Assembly: GCA_029213065.1 (NCBI GenBank)
Contig: JARGPH010000001.1
Span: 186,001 to 250,000 of the forward strand
DNA from: Verrucomicrobiales bacterium
GTDB lineage: Bacteria; Verrucomicrobiota; Verrucomicrobiia; Verrucomicrobiales; DEV007
Direction: 5' to 3'
Length of the DNA: 64,000 nt
Part shown: positions 51,482 to 61,225 of the stretch, in pieces
Layout of the letters: every line of letters begins with the position of its first letter
How positions within the stretch are numbered: the first letter of the stretch is position 1
The notes under the pieces: generated by a model
The model's input: only the letters and a program-made list of their open reading frames with translations
The model's database searches: none
Told to the model about the DNA's origin: nothing
Made by a program: the position numbers and the translations under genes

Positions 51482-53794
51482 TTAGAAGCTTGCACCCATA
51501 GTGAACTGGAAGCGTCCACCATCATCGCTGAATCCATCGCTCTGAAGAGGAAGCGCATAATCGAGACGAACCGGAGCGCTTCCGAGGATGAAGAGACGGA
51601 GACCAAGACCCCAGTCGGAGTGCATTCCTCCACCAACTGATCCGGTAGGACCATCAGTAACTTCACCGACATCGTAGAAGGCAGCACCGCGGATTTTCTC
51701 AACAATCGGATAGGAAACTTCAGCCGTCGCATTCCAGGACTGATTACCACCGAGAACCTCACCGCTGACAGGGTCACGAGGACCAACATCGCGGTAATCG
51801 AAACCACGCAGGCTGTTCGCTCCACCGAGCATGTGACGTGTGAAAACGTGGTCACCATTCGCTGAGTTCTGGAACTTACCACTCAGAGTAAAGATACCGT
51901 CGTGTGGAAGAGAGAAGTGCTGAGCACCGCTGATCGTTGCGATCGTGTCATCAACATCGCCGCCAAGCCCTGCGAACTCGAATCCACCGGAAACCTTGTG
52001 ACCTTTGCGTGGAAGGAAAACGTTATCACGAGTGTCGCGAACGACGCTCAAGCCAACCGAGCTCTTAACAAACTCACCGTCTTCGGCAAGGAAAGCAGGA
52101 GAAGCACCTGTTTCAGCTTCAACATCGATATTCTCGAAACGATACTCAACGACACCGTAGGTAAACTCGCCGAGTGATTTACGAAGAGAGATTGCAGCAC
52201 CGACTTCAGTCTGGTCATACTGATCACTGAGGAAGAGAAGGTCGCGGTAGTAGGCTTCACCGGTAAGGGCGAGACGATGACCAAGGAACCATGGCTCCGT
52301 GATCGAGATACTTGCATCTTTACGCTCGCTACCAGCACGAACACTGAGGCGAAAACGCTGTCCTGCACCGGTGAACTGCGGCCAGTCGAAGAGATCGAAG
52401 TTGGTCTGAGTGATTTCGAAGAAACCGGTAAGGCTGTCAATCGAGCTGAACCCGGCACCGAAGTTGATCGTTCCGGTAGGCTTCTCAACAACACGAACGA
52501 GAAGATCTTTTTCGTCGAGATAGCTCGTTGGAATCGGGGAAACTTCGACGTTCTCGAAGTAGTTCATGTTCTGGAGACGGCGCTCAGCAACACGTGTCTT
52601 TGTCGTGTCGTAAGCCTGACCGGGCTCAAGAGGAAGCTCGCGACGAATCACTTTATCCTGGGTCTTGTTGTTACCCTCGATGTGAATCTGTCCAATCTTA
52701 TACATCTGACCTTCCTCAACATCGAGAACGACGCGAACCGCTCCGGAACCGGCTTCTTCAAGACGTGGAGTAACACGAACATCCGCGTAACCGCGACTTC
52801 CGTATTCCTCACTGATCATCTCGATATCGTCCTTGAGCTTGTTACCGGCAAAAGTGTCACCGGCTTTCGTCTTGAGGTAAGGAAGGATATTTTCCTGCAT
52901 TGAGATAGCAGCTACACCGCTCACCGCGAGGCTGTCGACCATGTAGGTGTCGCCCTCGTCGATCGTCATAACAACGTCGACATACTTGGCGTCGGCGCGA
53001 AGCCTTGATACGTTAGTGACGCGAGCGTTGAGGTAACCGTTATCGCGATAGAAATCTTCGATCGCACGAACATCCTGGGCAAGCGTTTCAGGATCCGTTG
53101 AACCACCTTTGCCGAACATTGTCGTGATCGTCTTTTCCTTCTGAGTCATCTCATCTTTAAGACGAGCAGCGGTAAAAGCACTGTTGCCAACGAACTCGAC
53201 GTTGCGAAGCACGCCCTGTGTTCCCTCGTTAATAGTGAAGATCACATTGGAATACCCTTCCGCTGAAGGAGCGTCGATACGATAGGTTACCGTTGCCTCG
53301 GAGAATCCCTTTTTACGATAGAGCTCCTGCATTCCTGCACGAGCGGTCTGCAAAGCGCTCTCATCGATTGGCTTGTTAACCGTCAGCTCAACTTTCTTAG
53401 CGAGCTTTCCGTCATCGATCAGCGTGTTACCCACAAACTGCGAACCACCGTAAACTGCTCTTGTCTGAGCCACCACGATGAGGCGGACACCACCGCTCGA
53501 GTTTTCAGAGAGAATCCGGACGTTCTCAATGTCACCGCTTGAATAAAGATTTTTAACATCCTCGTCGACCTGCGCGAGAGAAAGCTTGTCGCCGACGCGT
53601 GTCGACATATTGGAAAGGATTCGCTCCGGAGCGACCGTCTGATTACCGACATACTGAACATCGATGTCAGTCACTGTTTTCCCCTCCTGAGCAACTGCTT
53701 CAGACTGAGTGCCCAGCAATAAGGCAACGCCTAAGGAGAGCCCCACTAAAGAGCGGCTAAGACGGGATAAGTGACTTTGGGTCAGGAATTTCAT
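51482..53794 (-). CDS. bamA: outer-membrane assembly factor BamA
   Basis: Omp85 protein that inserts beta-barrel proteins in the outer membrane. The ATG at 53794 gives a signal peptide ending SEAVAQ; 33 further codons open upstream are ignored. Five POTRA domains occupy about 35-430 (TDIDVQYVGNQTVAPERI, LRNVEFVGNSAFTA, YKIGQIHIEGNNKTQDKVI among them). The 16-strand barrel follows, with SLRGFDYRDVGPRDP as the VRGF/Y-like lid element and a terminal phenylalanine (FTMGASF). The length is 770 residues. Confidence 0.95.
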   Translation of the reverse strand: MKFLTQSHLSRLSRSLVGLSLGVALLLGTQSEAVAQEGKTVTDIDVQYVGNQTVAPERILSNMSTRVGDKLSLAQVDEDVKNLYSSGDIENVRILSENSSGGVRLIVVAQTRAVYGGSQFVGNTLIDDGKLAKKVELTVNKPIDESALQTARAGMQELYRKKGFSEATVTYRIDAPSAEGYSNVIFTINEGTQGVLRNVEFVGNSAFTAARLKDEMTQKEKTITTMFGKGGSTDPETLAQDVRAIEDFYRDNGYLNARVTNVSRLRADAKYVDVVMTIDEGDTYMVDSLAVSGVAAISMQENILPYLKTKAGDTFAGNKLKDDIEMISEEYGSRGYADVRVTPRLEEAGSGAVRVVLDVEEGQMYKIGQIHIEGNNKTQDKVIRRELPLEPGQAYDTTKTRVAERRLQNMNYFENVEVSPIPTSYLDEKDLLVRVVEKPTGTINFGAGFSSIDSLTGFFEITQTNFDLFDWPQFTGAGQRFRLSVRAGSERKDASISITEPWFLGHRLALTGEAYYRDLLFLSDQYDQTEVGAAISLRKSLGEFTYGVVEYRFENIDVEAETGASPAFLAEDGEFVKSSVGLSVVRDTRDNVFLPRKGHKVSGGFEFAGLGGDVDDTIATISGAQHFSLPHDGIFTLSGKFQNSANGDHVFTRHMLGGANSLRGFDYRDVGPRDPVSGEVLGGNQSWNATAEVSYPIVEKIRGAAFYDVGEVTDGPTGSVGGGMHSDWGLGLRLFILGSAPVRLDYALPLQSDGFSDDGGRFQFTMGASF

Positions 53795-54112
53795 TACAAG
53801 CTGTTGTGTTCCGGTGTCGGGAGGGTGTGCAGTGTTGGTGTTTTCTCCTCCTAACGAAACCCAATTAGATAAATCCAACTGACGTAAGGTCAAGCTGGAA
53901 TTCTGATCTATTCGGGATAAAAAAGATTCAAATCCACCGCACTAAAACGTCATTTCAGTACGACTTCAATCGAATATCGCACTTTGAAAGTTTACGCAAG
54001 TTAAACATATCGACATTTATAATAATTAGGATATCTTAAATATCCGTAGATACAAAAGATATTATCATTTGTCTGCCCCATTGATTTTCACCCTTATTTT
54101 TCTAAAAATACC
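53795..54112. other. 318-base AT-rich divergent intergenic region
   Basis: Separates bamA (minus) from ruvB (plus). It is markedly AT-rich for this genome, with TATAAT-like sequence near 54020 and a small inverted repeat GGATATCTTAAATATCC around 54029-54045. No gene is seen. Promoters for both sides are expected here. Confidence 0.6.
53866..53893 (-). promoter_or_regulatory. possible promoter of the bamA-ompH operon
   Basis: On the minus strand TTGACC (53893-53888), a 16-base spacer and TATCTA (53871-53866). An equally possible reading uses TCTAAT with an 18-base spacer. Leader length would be about 65 bases. Confidence 0.4.
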
Positions 54113-55141
54113 GTGTCTGATTCAATCGCCAACGATCCCACAGACCTCCCCACACAGGAGTTCGAGCAGAGCCTGCGCCCGCCCGACTTTGAGGAGTTTT
54201 GCGGCCAGGCCAAAGTAAAGGAACGACTTATGCTGATGGTGGAAGCGGCAAAAGGGCGGAATGATGCCCTCGACCACGTTCTTCTCTGCGGTCCTCCCGG
54301 CCTCGGCAAAACCACTCTTGCCCACATCCTCGCGCGCGGGTTCGGAAGCGAGATCCACATCACGAGCGGCCCCCAGATAGAAAAAGCGGGCGACCTCGCC
54401 GGTATTCTGACGAACGTTCAACACGGCGATTTCCTTTTCATCGACGAAATTCACCGTCTCCACCCCGCGATTGAGGAATACCTCTACCCCGCGATGGAGG
54501 ACTACAAACTCGATATCATGATCGACTCGGGTCCCAATGCGCGGTCAATTGCGCTCAGTTTGCCCAAATTCACCCTCATCGGTGCGACAACCAAAGCGGG
54601 AATGCTGACGCGCCCCCTCCTTTCGCGTTTCGGCATCACGAACCGCCTTGACTATTACTCCCCCGAGGAGCTCGTCATCATCATCAAACGCTCCGCTGCT
54701 TTATTAAAGGTGGCGATCGAAGACAGCGGCGCTCTCGAGATCGGCTCACGCAGCCGGGGAACCCCGCGAATCGCCAACGGACTCCTCCGGTGGGTTCGCG
54801 ACTACGCCCAGGTCAAAGCCGACAATAATATCACCGGCGATATTGCACGGGACGCGCTCGCGATGCTCGACATCGACGAAGACGGTCTCGACGAAATGGA
54901 CAAACGCATTCTCGAAGCGGTCGTCTTTAAGTACGGAGGCGGCCCCGTCGGCCTGAACTCCATCGCCGTCGCGGTGGGCGAAGATGAAGCGACCATCAAC
55001 GAAGTCTACGAACCCTTCCTTATTCTGAAAGGATTTCTCAAACGCACTCCCCGCGGTCGGTCCGCGATGCCCTCAGCCTATCGAAAGCTCGGCGTGAAAC
55101 CGCCCTCGGGATCCGACAGCGACCAACTGGAACTCCTCTAA
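54113..55141 (+). CDS. ruvB: Holliday junction branch-migration helicase RuvB
   Basis: AAA+ motor that drives branch migration with RuvA. Walker A is GPPGLGKTT at 60-68, Walker [11 protein letters not shown], sensor region [21 protein letters not shown], and the C-terminal winged helix has [25 protein letters not shown]. The start is GTG; no in-frame ATG precedes it. A length of 342 residues is standard. ruvA and ruvC are not adjacent. Confidence 0.96.
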   Translation: MSDSIANDPTDLPTQEFEQSLRPPDFEEFCGQAKVKERLMLMVEAAKGRNDALDHVLLCGPPGLGKTTLAHILARGFGSEIHITSGPQIEKAGDLAGILTNVQHGDFLFIDEIHRLHPAIEEYLYPAMEDYKLDIMIDSGPNARSIALSLPKFTLIGATTKAGMLTRPLLSRFGITNRLDYYSPEELVIIIKRSAALLKVAIEDSGALEIGSRSRGTPRIANGLLRWVRDYAQVKADNNITGDIARDALAMLDIDEDGLDEMDKRILEAVVFKYGGGPVGLNSIAVAVGEDEATINEVYEPFLILKGFLKRTPRGRSAMPSAYRKLGVKPPSGSDSDQLELL

Positions 55142-55179
55142 CCCCTTTTCAACCCTCCTTATCTGAACCGCATATCATC

Positions 55180-56079
55180 ATGAGTGATTTCATTATCCAG
55201 ATTGAAAAGCTGATCAACGCCGTCGGCGACCCGGAATACCGATACCTCCTTCTCGAACCTCTCATTCTCTACGGAATTGTTTCCGGAGTGATTCTCATGA
55301 TCGTGAGCCTCGCGATTAAAGCCCACAAACTCCAGATCGCGGCACTCGTGACACTGGGGATCGCAGCGATTGCGCATTCCCCTTACCTCGAGGCCCGACA
55401 GGCCGCCCAGCCGAGAATCGAACAGGTTTATAAAATCAGCTCACCGGCCCGGGTCAAAGGTTTCAAGGAAAACTCGCAGTCCTGGGTCGAAAAGGCCTGG
55501 CAGTTCAAACTCCTCGTCCTCATCACCGTCCTCACCTTCCTCATCGGAGTGAATCGCAACAAATTTGGATTCTGGCTCGCAGTCTCCTCCGTCGTCCTCG
55601 GACTCATCGCTGCAAAAAACACACTTTGGCTCAACTATCAGGACGCCATCGCCTACCACCCCAATCTCCAGACCCACGAAGCCCCCGTCGACAAAAAGGT
55701 GGTTTCCGCCCCGCCCCCGAAGGTGAAGAAAGCCACCACCGCGTCTGCTCCGGCCCCGAAACCGCAACCGAAGCCGGAGATCAAAAGCATCGAACCGAGA
55801 CCTGTCACCAAGGCCGCGCCTCAAGAGCAGGCCACACGGATACCCGCCCCGCCCGCAGTGCAACCGCTCGCACCCGCGGCACTGACCCGAACCATGTCCA
55901 CCCCGACGCCACCGCGCCGGCAGATCCCGGGTCCGAACGGCTTCGACGCGTCGCGCATTCCCGCGCCTGACATGCCGGGGAACCGCACCGCACCGGCACC
56001 CCGCCCGCAGGCGAGATCGGTCCAACCTCTCCCCCGCTACGGCGGCTCCCTGCCGTCGCCTACGTTGCCGACAAATTGA
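55180..56079 (+). CDS. membrane protein with Pro-rich cytoplasmic or periplasmic tail, unknown
   Basis: A 299-residue protein. The first half has four hydrophobic segments (around residues 22-45, 48-68, 105-122 and 126-148), with a soluble loop holding an Ala/Arg/Gln-rich stretch between the second and third. The second half (from ~165) is a long disordered tail dominated by proline, alanine and lysine (APPPKVKK, PKPQPKPE, repeated). No enzyme motif was recognised. It lies 38 bases after ruvB and is probably co-transcribed with it. It ends by overlapping the convergent phosphatase gene by 20 bases. Confidence 0.75.
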   Translation: MSDFIIQIEKLINAVGDPEYRYLLLEPLILYGIVSGVILMIVSLAIKAHKLQIAALVTLGIAAIAHSPYLEARQAAQPRIEQVYKISSPARVKGFKENSQSWVEKAWQFKLLVLITVLTFLIGVNRNKFGFWLAVSSVVLGLIAAKNTLWLNYQDAIAYHPNLQTHEAPVDKKVVSAPPPKVKKATTASAPAPKPQPKPEIKSIEPRPVTKAAPQEQATRIPAPPAVQPLAPAALTRTMSTPTPPRRQIPGPNGFDASRIPAPDMPGNRTAPAPRPQARSVQPLPRYGGSLPSPTLPTN

Positions 56080-57154
56080 TCGTGTAGTGATCGACGACCT
56101 TGCCGTCGATGTCCCGCAACTCGAGAAGAACCTCTTTCGTCTTCCAGTTGATTTCAATGATCCCGAAATTCCGGCTCTGGAAATTCGTCGGGCTGACCCG
56201 GTGCCGATTCGGCTCCCCCTTCATTCCTCCGCCGGCCATGCTGAGCCCGCTTGAAGTCATTTCGTAAACCGGAAAGCCGGGGCTGTTCGGGTCTGAGGTT
56301 TTCAACTCCATGATCTCCCCCATGTGCCTGTCACCACTCACAAACAGGACAGGCCCCGTCCCGCAGGATTTCAACAGCTTCAGAAACCGGATCCGCTCGT
56401 TGGGAAAATTCTCCCACAATTCCCAGTGGTGATCCTGAGGGAGAAACTGATAGCTCGACATCACGATCCGGATATCTGCGGGAGCCTTCAGGACCGCCTC
56501 GAGCCACTCCCACTGAGCCGCGCCCAGCACCGTCGCCTCCGGAGAAGTGTTTTTCCCGTATGGACCGTGAGGCCCGCGCTCCGGAAGCTTCAGAGGGCGA
56601 CTCCGAAAGTAACGGGTATCCAGCTGGATGATCTGAAGGACCTCATCCTTCGGCCCTTTAAAATACCTGACATCGTAAATTCCGGGCCGCTTGCGGGAAT
56701 CCGCATCCGCCGGCGTATCAAAAAACCGGTGAAAGATTGCCTCCGAGCTGTCGCGCATCGGATACTCAGCCCCGCCGTCGTTGACGCCATAATCATGATC
56801 GTCCCACACCGCCAGGACCGGGCAGGTTTTCAAAAGCTGCTGATACCCCGGCTTTGCCGCCAGCTTGTCGTAGGCAGCCTGCATTTCCTCCATGTCCTCA
56901 GTGTCGGCGTAGACATTGTCTCCGAGGAAAAGAAACAAATCAGGGGCCTGATCGACGATCGGCTCCCAAATCGGCTGCTCCCTGTCTTCATTGGCACACG
57001 ATCCCAGAGCAATTTTCGAAACCGTTTTCACCTCCCCACCCGCCCCTCTCACGGGCAAAACAGAGAGGATTAAGAGCACCACTAAACAGGGTATAATCAA
57101 GGACTTAACCCTGTTAAACAGACGACCTGACCCTGTTGAATGAGACCTTTCCAT
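56060..57154 (-). CDS. PhoD-type alkaline phosphatase/phosphodiesterase family protein
   Basis: Metallophosphatase of 364 residues. Metal-site motifs: KIALGSCANE, LFLFLGDNVYAD, VWDDHDYGVND, then VLFVSGDRHMGEIMEL with the late His. These match the PhoD family, exported enzymes that release phosphate from mono- and diesters. The N-terminus is odd: before the hydrophobic signal core (LIIPCLVVLLILSVLPVRG) stands a short segment STGSGRLFNRVKS encoded by the CAACAGGGT repeat units, so the ATG at 57154 may be a start acquired with the repeats. TTG or GTG codons inside the signal core are alternatives. Confidence 0.82.
   Translation of the reverse strand: MERSHSTGSGRLFNRVKSLIIPCLVVLLILSVLPVRGAGGEVKTVSKIALGSCANEDREQPIWEPIVDQAPDLFLFLGDNVYADTEDMEEMQAAYDKLAAKPGYQQLLKTCPVLAVWDDHDYGVNDGGAEYPMRDSSEAIFHRFFDTPADADSRKRPGIYDVRYFKGPKDEVLQIIQLDTRYFRSRPLKLPERGPHGPYGKNTSPEATVLGAAQWEWLEAVLKAPADIRIVMSSYQFLPQDHHWELWENFPNERIRFLKLLKSCGTGPVLFVSGDRHMGEIMELKTSDPNSPGFPVYEMTSSGLSMAGGGMKGEPNRHRVSPTNFQSRNFGIIEINWKTKEVLLELRDIDGKVVDHYTINLSAT
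57083..57140. repeat. CAACAGGGT-family repeats at the start of the PhoD gene
   Basis: Three units: AAACAGGGTAT (57084-57094), AAGGACTTAACCCTGTT (57099-57115, identical to 30064-30080) and CGACCTGACCCTGTTG (57123-57138, the exact reverse complement of 13681-13696). They overlap codons 5-24 of the PhoD-type protein. Confidence 0.8.
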
Positions 57155-57235
57155 GATCCACCATCCTATACGGAGGGACGCGGATCGTCATAAATTGTTT
57201 TCGCATTCATCGGGTTTTTCTCTTATCTCAGAGCC

Positions 57236-60043
57236 ATGGTATCGGACTTTCCAGAAGATAACGCTCGAAAACAGGCAGCAGGGACGTTGGCGGCAATCAA
57301 GGCAGCCTCTGGCGAGAAGCGTACCAAGCTCACGATCTACCGTGAACTTCTCAAAACAGAACGGAAGTCAATCCGCACCGCCCACACCGAAGGAGCCTCC
57401 GGCTTTGAGATAGCAAGCCGACGGGCAGCCCTCATGGACGTGCTTCTCGAGGATATCTTCGAGCACTTCCTCACCGAGTCCGGAGCCGTCGAAGCCACCG
57501 GAGAGGAACACCCCGTCACGATCATGGCGAGTGGTGGCTATGGTCGCGGACACCTCAACCCCGGGAGCGATATTGACCTGCAATTTCTCGTTCCGGGTTC
57601 GACCCGCAGCCTCGACCCAACGGTGAAGGAACTCGTAAATCAGATTTCGCTGCTGCTTTTTGACCTCGGACTCGATGTCAGCTATCCGATCCGCTCAGTC
57701 AAAGAAGCCTGCCAGTTTGCGAACAAAGATCATCAAACGAAAACGACGCTACTCGACGCCCGCTTCATCGCAGGAGACAAAGAGCTTTTCGACACCTTTG
57801 AGGAGGCGTTCTTTGAATCCTGCATCCGCGGACACGAAAAGAGCTATCTCGCCGAGCGAAGCCGCGACATTCGCACGAGGCACAACAAATACGGCAATAC
57901 GATCCACCTTCAGGAGCCCAACGTGAAAGAGGGCTGTGGAGGGCTTCGGGATCATCACAATCTCATCTGGGTGCTCTGGGTCCTGCGCAAGTCGCGCGAC
58001 CTCTCCGCTCTCGTCAAAGAAGGCAACCTCACCGAAATCGCCTACAACGATATCGAGGAGGCGATCGAGTTTCTTCTCCGTGTCAGGAACGAACTGCACT
58101 ACAGCCAGAAAGGCAGTCCCAGCGATATTCTCACCCTCCGCCTTCAGGGAATCGTCGCTACGAAACTCAAATTCCCCGGCAAAAACATCCTGCGTCGAAG
58201 CGAAGCTTTCATGCGGGAATACTACCGCCTCACCCGAAGTCTCTATCATCACAGCACCTCGCTGATGCAGCGCTTCGAGCTGGAGGTTGTCAAAGATGAC
58301 ACCGCCCGCATCCCCATCCTCGGCTTTCTCGCCCGCAAGAGTCAGGGCGAAGAATCTTTCGACGGATTCCACACCAAAGCAGGTCTGATTTACCCGGATT
58401 CCGATGACGTTTTCAAAGAAGATCCCAAGCGGATGATGCGGATCTTCCTTCACGCGCAACGCCGATCACAGCGAACCAGCCCCGAACTGAGGTCGCTCAT
58501 CAAACTCAACTGGGGACTCGTCGACGCCAAGTTTCGCAACAACAAAGCGGTTCGGGAAATCTGGGAGGAAATCCTCCAGCACCGTGGTCAGGTCGCCTAC
58601 ACCCTCCGCCGGATGCACCGGAACGGAATCCTCGGGCGCTACCTGCCCGAGTTCGGCCAGCTCACCGACCTCGTCCAACACGAGTTTTTCCACCGTTACT
58701 CCGCGGACGAACACACCCTCCGCTGCATCGATGTGCTCGACAATCTCGTACACACCGAAGACCCGAAATTGCAGCGCTTTAAGAAAATTTTTCACGAACT
58801 CGAAGACCCCGTCGCCATCTACGTCGCGTTGATCATGCACGACACCGGACGGGCCGAGAACGTGCGCCACCACGAAGATGCCAGCGCGATTCTCGCCGCC
58901 AAAGTGTGCCAGCGCCTTCGCTACACCGGTGATCGACTCCGCTTGATCATGTTCCTCGTCGATCATCACCTCACCTTTTGGAAGACCTCCACGACCAAGG
59001 ACATCACCGATCTCGACACCATCACCGAGTTCGCCGATACGGTGAGAAATAAACGCTGGATGGAAGCCCTCTATCTATTCACCTACGTCGATTCAAACGG
59101 CACCAACGACGAAGCCTGGAACGACTGGAAAGCCTCTCTGATGAAACAGCTCTTCCGCCGGACGAGCCACTACCTCGAAGACAAAAAGAAATACCGTCAG
59201 GAATTCACCCGCCCCGTCACCGAGACGAGGGAAAAGGTCATCAAAAAGCTTCGCGGAGGCTACCTCGAGGAAGTCGATGCCCACTTTGCAGCGATGCCGA
59301 ACCGCTACCTTCGTCACCGCGGTTCCACCAGCATCGCCAGACATATCAGGCTCTTTAACCGCTTCTTCAAAACCCTGAGCAAGGACGGCATCGAAAGCCT
59401 CGTCCCCGTGATCGGATGGGAGGCCCGCCGGGATGAAGGTTACAGCCTCATCGAAGTGGCCGGCTGGAACCGTCGGCATCTCCTCGCCAAAATTGCGGGA
59501 GCATTCGCCGCGAGAAACCTCAACGTTCTCTCCGCCGACTTGTTCTCCCGATCCGACGATCTCGTTCTCAATATTTTCAGGGTCTGCACCCAGACCTACA
59601 ATCCCGTGACCTCTGAAAGAGAAGTCCAGCGCATCGAGAAGCTGATTCACACCGCATTCACTCAAGTTGAAGACGACAATGTGGAAGTCGAAGGGCTCAT
59701 CAAAAAGCAGGAAGCTCCGACCCTTCTTCAGGAAGAAGCCCCCAACTACAACATCCCGCAGCGGGTCTATATTTCGAACAAAGACCATGCCATCGCGACG
59801 GTAATGGAGATCCAGGCTGAAGACCGAATCGGTTTGCTCTACGATATTTTCACCACTCTCGGGGAACTCGATGCGAGCGTCATCAACGCCCGCATCAGCA
59901 CGCAGGCAGGTGCGGCGATTGACCGATTTTTCCTCGTCGATGAAACCTCCGAGGTCAAAATCACCGACACGAAGCGACTTGCCGAAATCGAATCGAAAAT
60001 TTCCGGCATCCTGGGTCAACAGGTCACCCCGGAAGAGGACTAA
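57236..60043 (+). CDS. glnD: PII uridylyltransferase/uridylyl-removing enzyme GlnD
   Basis: Nitrogen sensor that adds or removes UMP on PII proteins in response to glutamine. The N-terminal nucleotidyltransferase carries GGYGRGHLNPGSDIDL at 100-115. The GlnD-specific region follows (KEGCGGLRDHHNL), then an HD phosphohydrolase domain with His535-Asp536 (ALIMHDTGRAE) and HHEDAS. Two ACT domains end the protein (VAGWNRRHLLAKIAGAF from about 740, and IQAEDRIGLLYDIFTTL from about 860). The 935 residues cover the whole family length. PII and glutamine synthetase genes are not in the window. Confidence 0.95.
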   Translation: MVSDFPEDNARKQAAGTLAAIKAASGEKRTKLTIYRELLKTERKSIRTAHTEGASGFEIASRRAALMDVLLEDIFEHFLTESGAVEATGEEHPVTIMASGGYGRGHLNPGSDIDLQFLVPGSTRSLDPTVKELVNQISLLLFDLGLDVSYPIRSVKEACQFANKDHQTKTTLLDARFIAGDKELFDTFEEAFFESCIRGHEKSYLAERSRDIRTRHNKYGNTIHLQEPNVKEGCGGLRDHHNLIWVLWVLRKSRDLSALVKEGNLTEIAYNDIEEAIEFLLRVRNELHYSQKGSPSDILTLRLQGIVATKLKFPGKNILRRSEAFMREYYRLTRSLYHHSTSLMQRFELEVVKDDTARIPILGFLARKSQGEESFDGFHTKAGLIYPDSDDVFKEDPKRMMRIFLHAQRRSQRTSPELRSLIKLNWGLVDAKFRNNKAVREIWEEILQHRGQVAYTLRRMHRNGILGRYLPEFGQLTDLVQHEFFHRYSADEHTLRCIDVLDNLVHTEDPKLQRFKKIFHELEDPVAIYVALIMHDTGRAENVRHHEDASAILAAKVCQRLRYTGDRLRLIMFLVDHHLTFWKTSTTKDITDLDTITEFADTVRNKRWMEALYLFTYVDSNGTNDEAWNDWKASLMKQLFRRTSHYLEDKKKYRQEFTRPVTETREKVIKKLRGGYLEEVDAHFAAMPNRYLRHRGSTSIARHIRLFNRFFKTLSKDGIESLVPVIGWEARRDEGYSLIEVAGWNRRHLLAKIAGAFAARNLNVLSADLFSRSDDLVLNIFRVCTQTYNPVTSEREVQRIEKLIHTAFTQVEDDNVEVEGLIKKQEAPTLLQEEAPNYNIPQRVYISNKDHAIATVMEIQAEDRIGLLYDIFTTLGELDASVINARISTQAGAAIDRFFLVDETSEVKITDTKRLAEIESKISGILGQQVTPEED

Positions 60044-60136
60044 AAGCAGAACCAGTTCACAGCGTCCCCGGCAGAAAGCGGATTTGCACCGAGCAGACCG
60101 GTTCTGAATCGAGTCGCTGAAGGCCAATAACCGGGC

Positions 60137-60988
60137 CTATACCCGGGCCTTCACGATGAGCGCTTTGAGACGCTCCAGATCAGTCGCTGAACTCTTCGCA
60201 ACGAAGCCGCGTGCATGCGCGAAATGCACATCCGGCTCATCGTTGATTCTTGTGAAATCGAGCTTCTCGCAATCCTCATGCCGTGAGAGACCGTAACCCG
60301 CCCCACGCCGGTCAGGATAAATAAGACCGTGAACCTTTTCCCCCTGCGCATCAATGTAGCGGGCCAAACCGGAAGACGGATCGTCCGGCATCGGATCGGT
60401 GCGCGGCATGTAGAGTACCCGAAGCGCCTCGTCACCTTCGCCAACCTCAAAGAACTCAGCATACTGAGCCACGTAGTCGATCCGCTCACGCAGGGTTCGC
60501 AGGTACATCATGAGATCTTCTCCGACCATGTTCATGACCTCCCAGACCGGATCACCCTGGTGCAGTTCCCTTTTATGCGCGAAACGACGCAACATCGTAA
60601 TATCGATCGGAGAATTCAAGCGGTTGATAATCCCCCGCTCCACACCGAGCCACTGAGCCGTCTCAAAGGGCCCCCGCGTGTCGAACCACTCAGCCGGCTC
60701 GAGCCACTCGCAAAAACTCCGCGCGTCCTCGTAGAGCCCCAGATCCTTCAACACCAGTGAGAGCGCACAAATAGGCTCGTGATCACGGGGGAACTGATGG
60801 TGGTCAAAATTGGATCTCTCCGAAGCATGCTCGCCGCCCACATCGACAACCACGATCTCAGGATCGTCGAGATCAGACTGCTCCGGCTCACGACGCTGCA
60901 CATGAATATTGTAACGGGCGATCAAAAGGCAACAGGCCAGAAAATCGTCTTTATGCGCGCTTCCGGGGTGAGTCAGGATAAACTTCAT
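60137..60988 (-). CDS. MYG1-like DHH-family protein
   Basis: A 283-residue protein with THPGSAHKDDFLAC near the N-terminus (where MYG1 has THNGxFHxDE) and NFDHHQF (Asp62-His63-His64) shortly after EIVVVDVGGE. These fit the metal-binding core of MYG1/UPF0160 proteins, a DHH-phosphoesterase relative reported as an RNA exonuclease in eukaryotes. Bacterial function is unclear. The C-terminal RGAGYGLSRHEDCEKLDF and FVAKSS also fit. It is convergent with glnD across a 93-base gap. Confidence 0.75.
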   Translation of the reverse strand: MKFILTHPGSAHKDDFLACCLLIARYNIHVQRREPEQSDLDDPEIVVVDVGGEHASERSNFDHHQFPRDHEPICALSLVLKDLGLYEDARSFCEWLEPAEWFDTRGPFETAQWLGVERGIINRLNSPIDITMLRRFAHKRELHQGDPVWEVMNMVGEDLMMYLRTLRERIDYVAQYAEFFEVGEGDEALRVLYMPRTDPMPDDPSSGLARYIDAQGEKVHGLIYPDRRGAGYGLSRHEDCEKLDFTRINDEPDVHFAHARGFVAKSSATDLERLKALIVKARV

Positions 60989-61225
60989 ATGGGCTTGGGG
61001 AGAGAAAAGCCCTCGCTGCGAAATCTTAATCCGCTCGAAAACCTCCTCCGCTCGACATACGCGTGAAAATGACCGCCTGCAATTTATGAGAAAGGATTTT
61101 TCGCTTTCAGAGAGGTCGCATTGCTCAGGGTGACCATAGTATGGGGTGCCGCTCTTCCGCAGCGGAGTCTTTGAAGCGCCTCCCCGGGATAGACGCGCCC
61201 CCTTGAAACCACAAAGCGCAGACTA

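Noticed and set aside
59093-60127. 344-codon open frame antisense to the end of glnD
   Set aside because: The plus-strand GlnD ACT and HD motifs are unambiguous; the antisense protein has no recognisable features.
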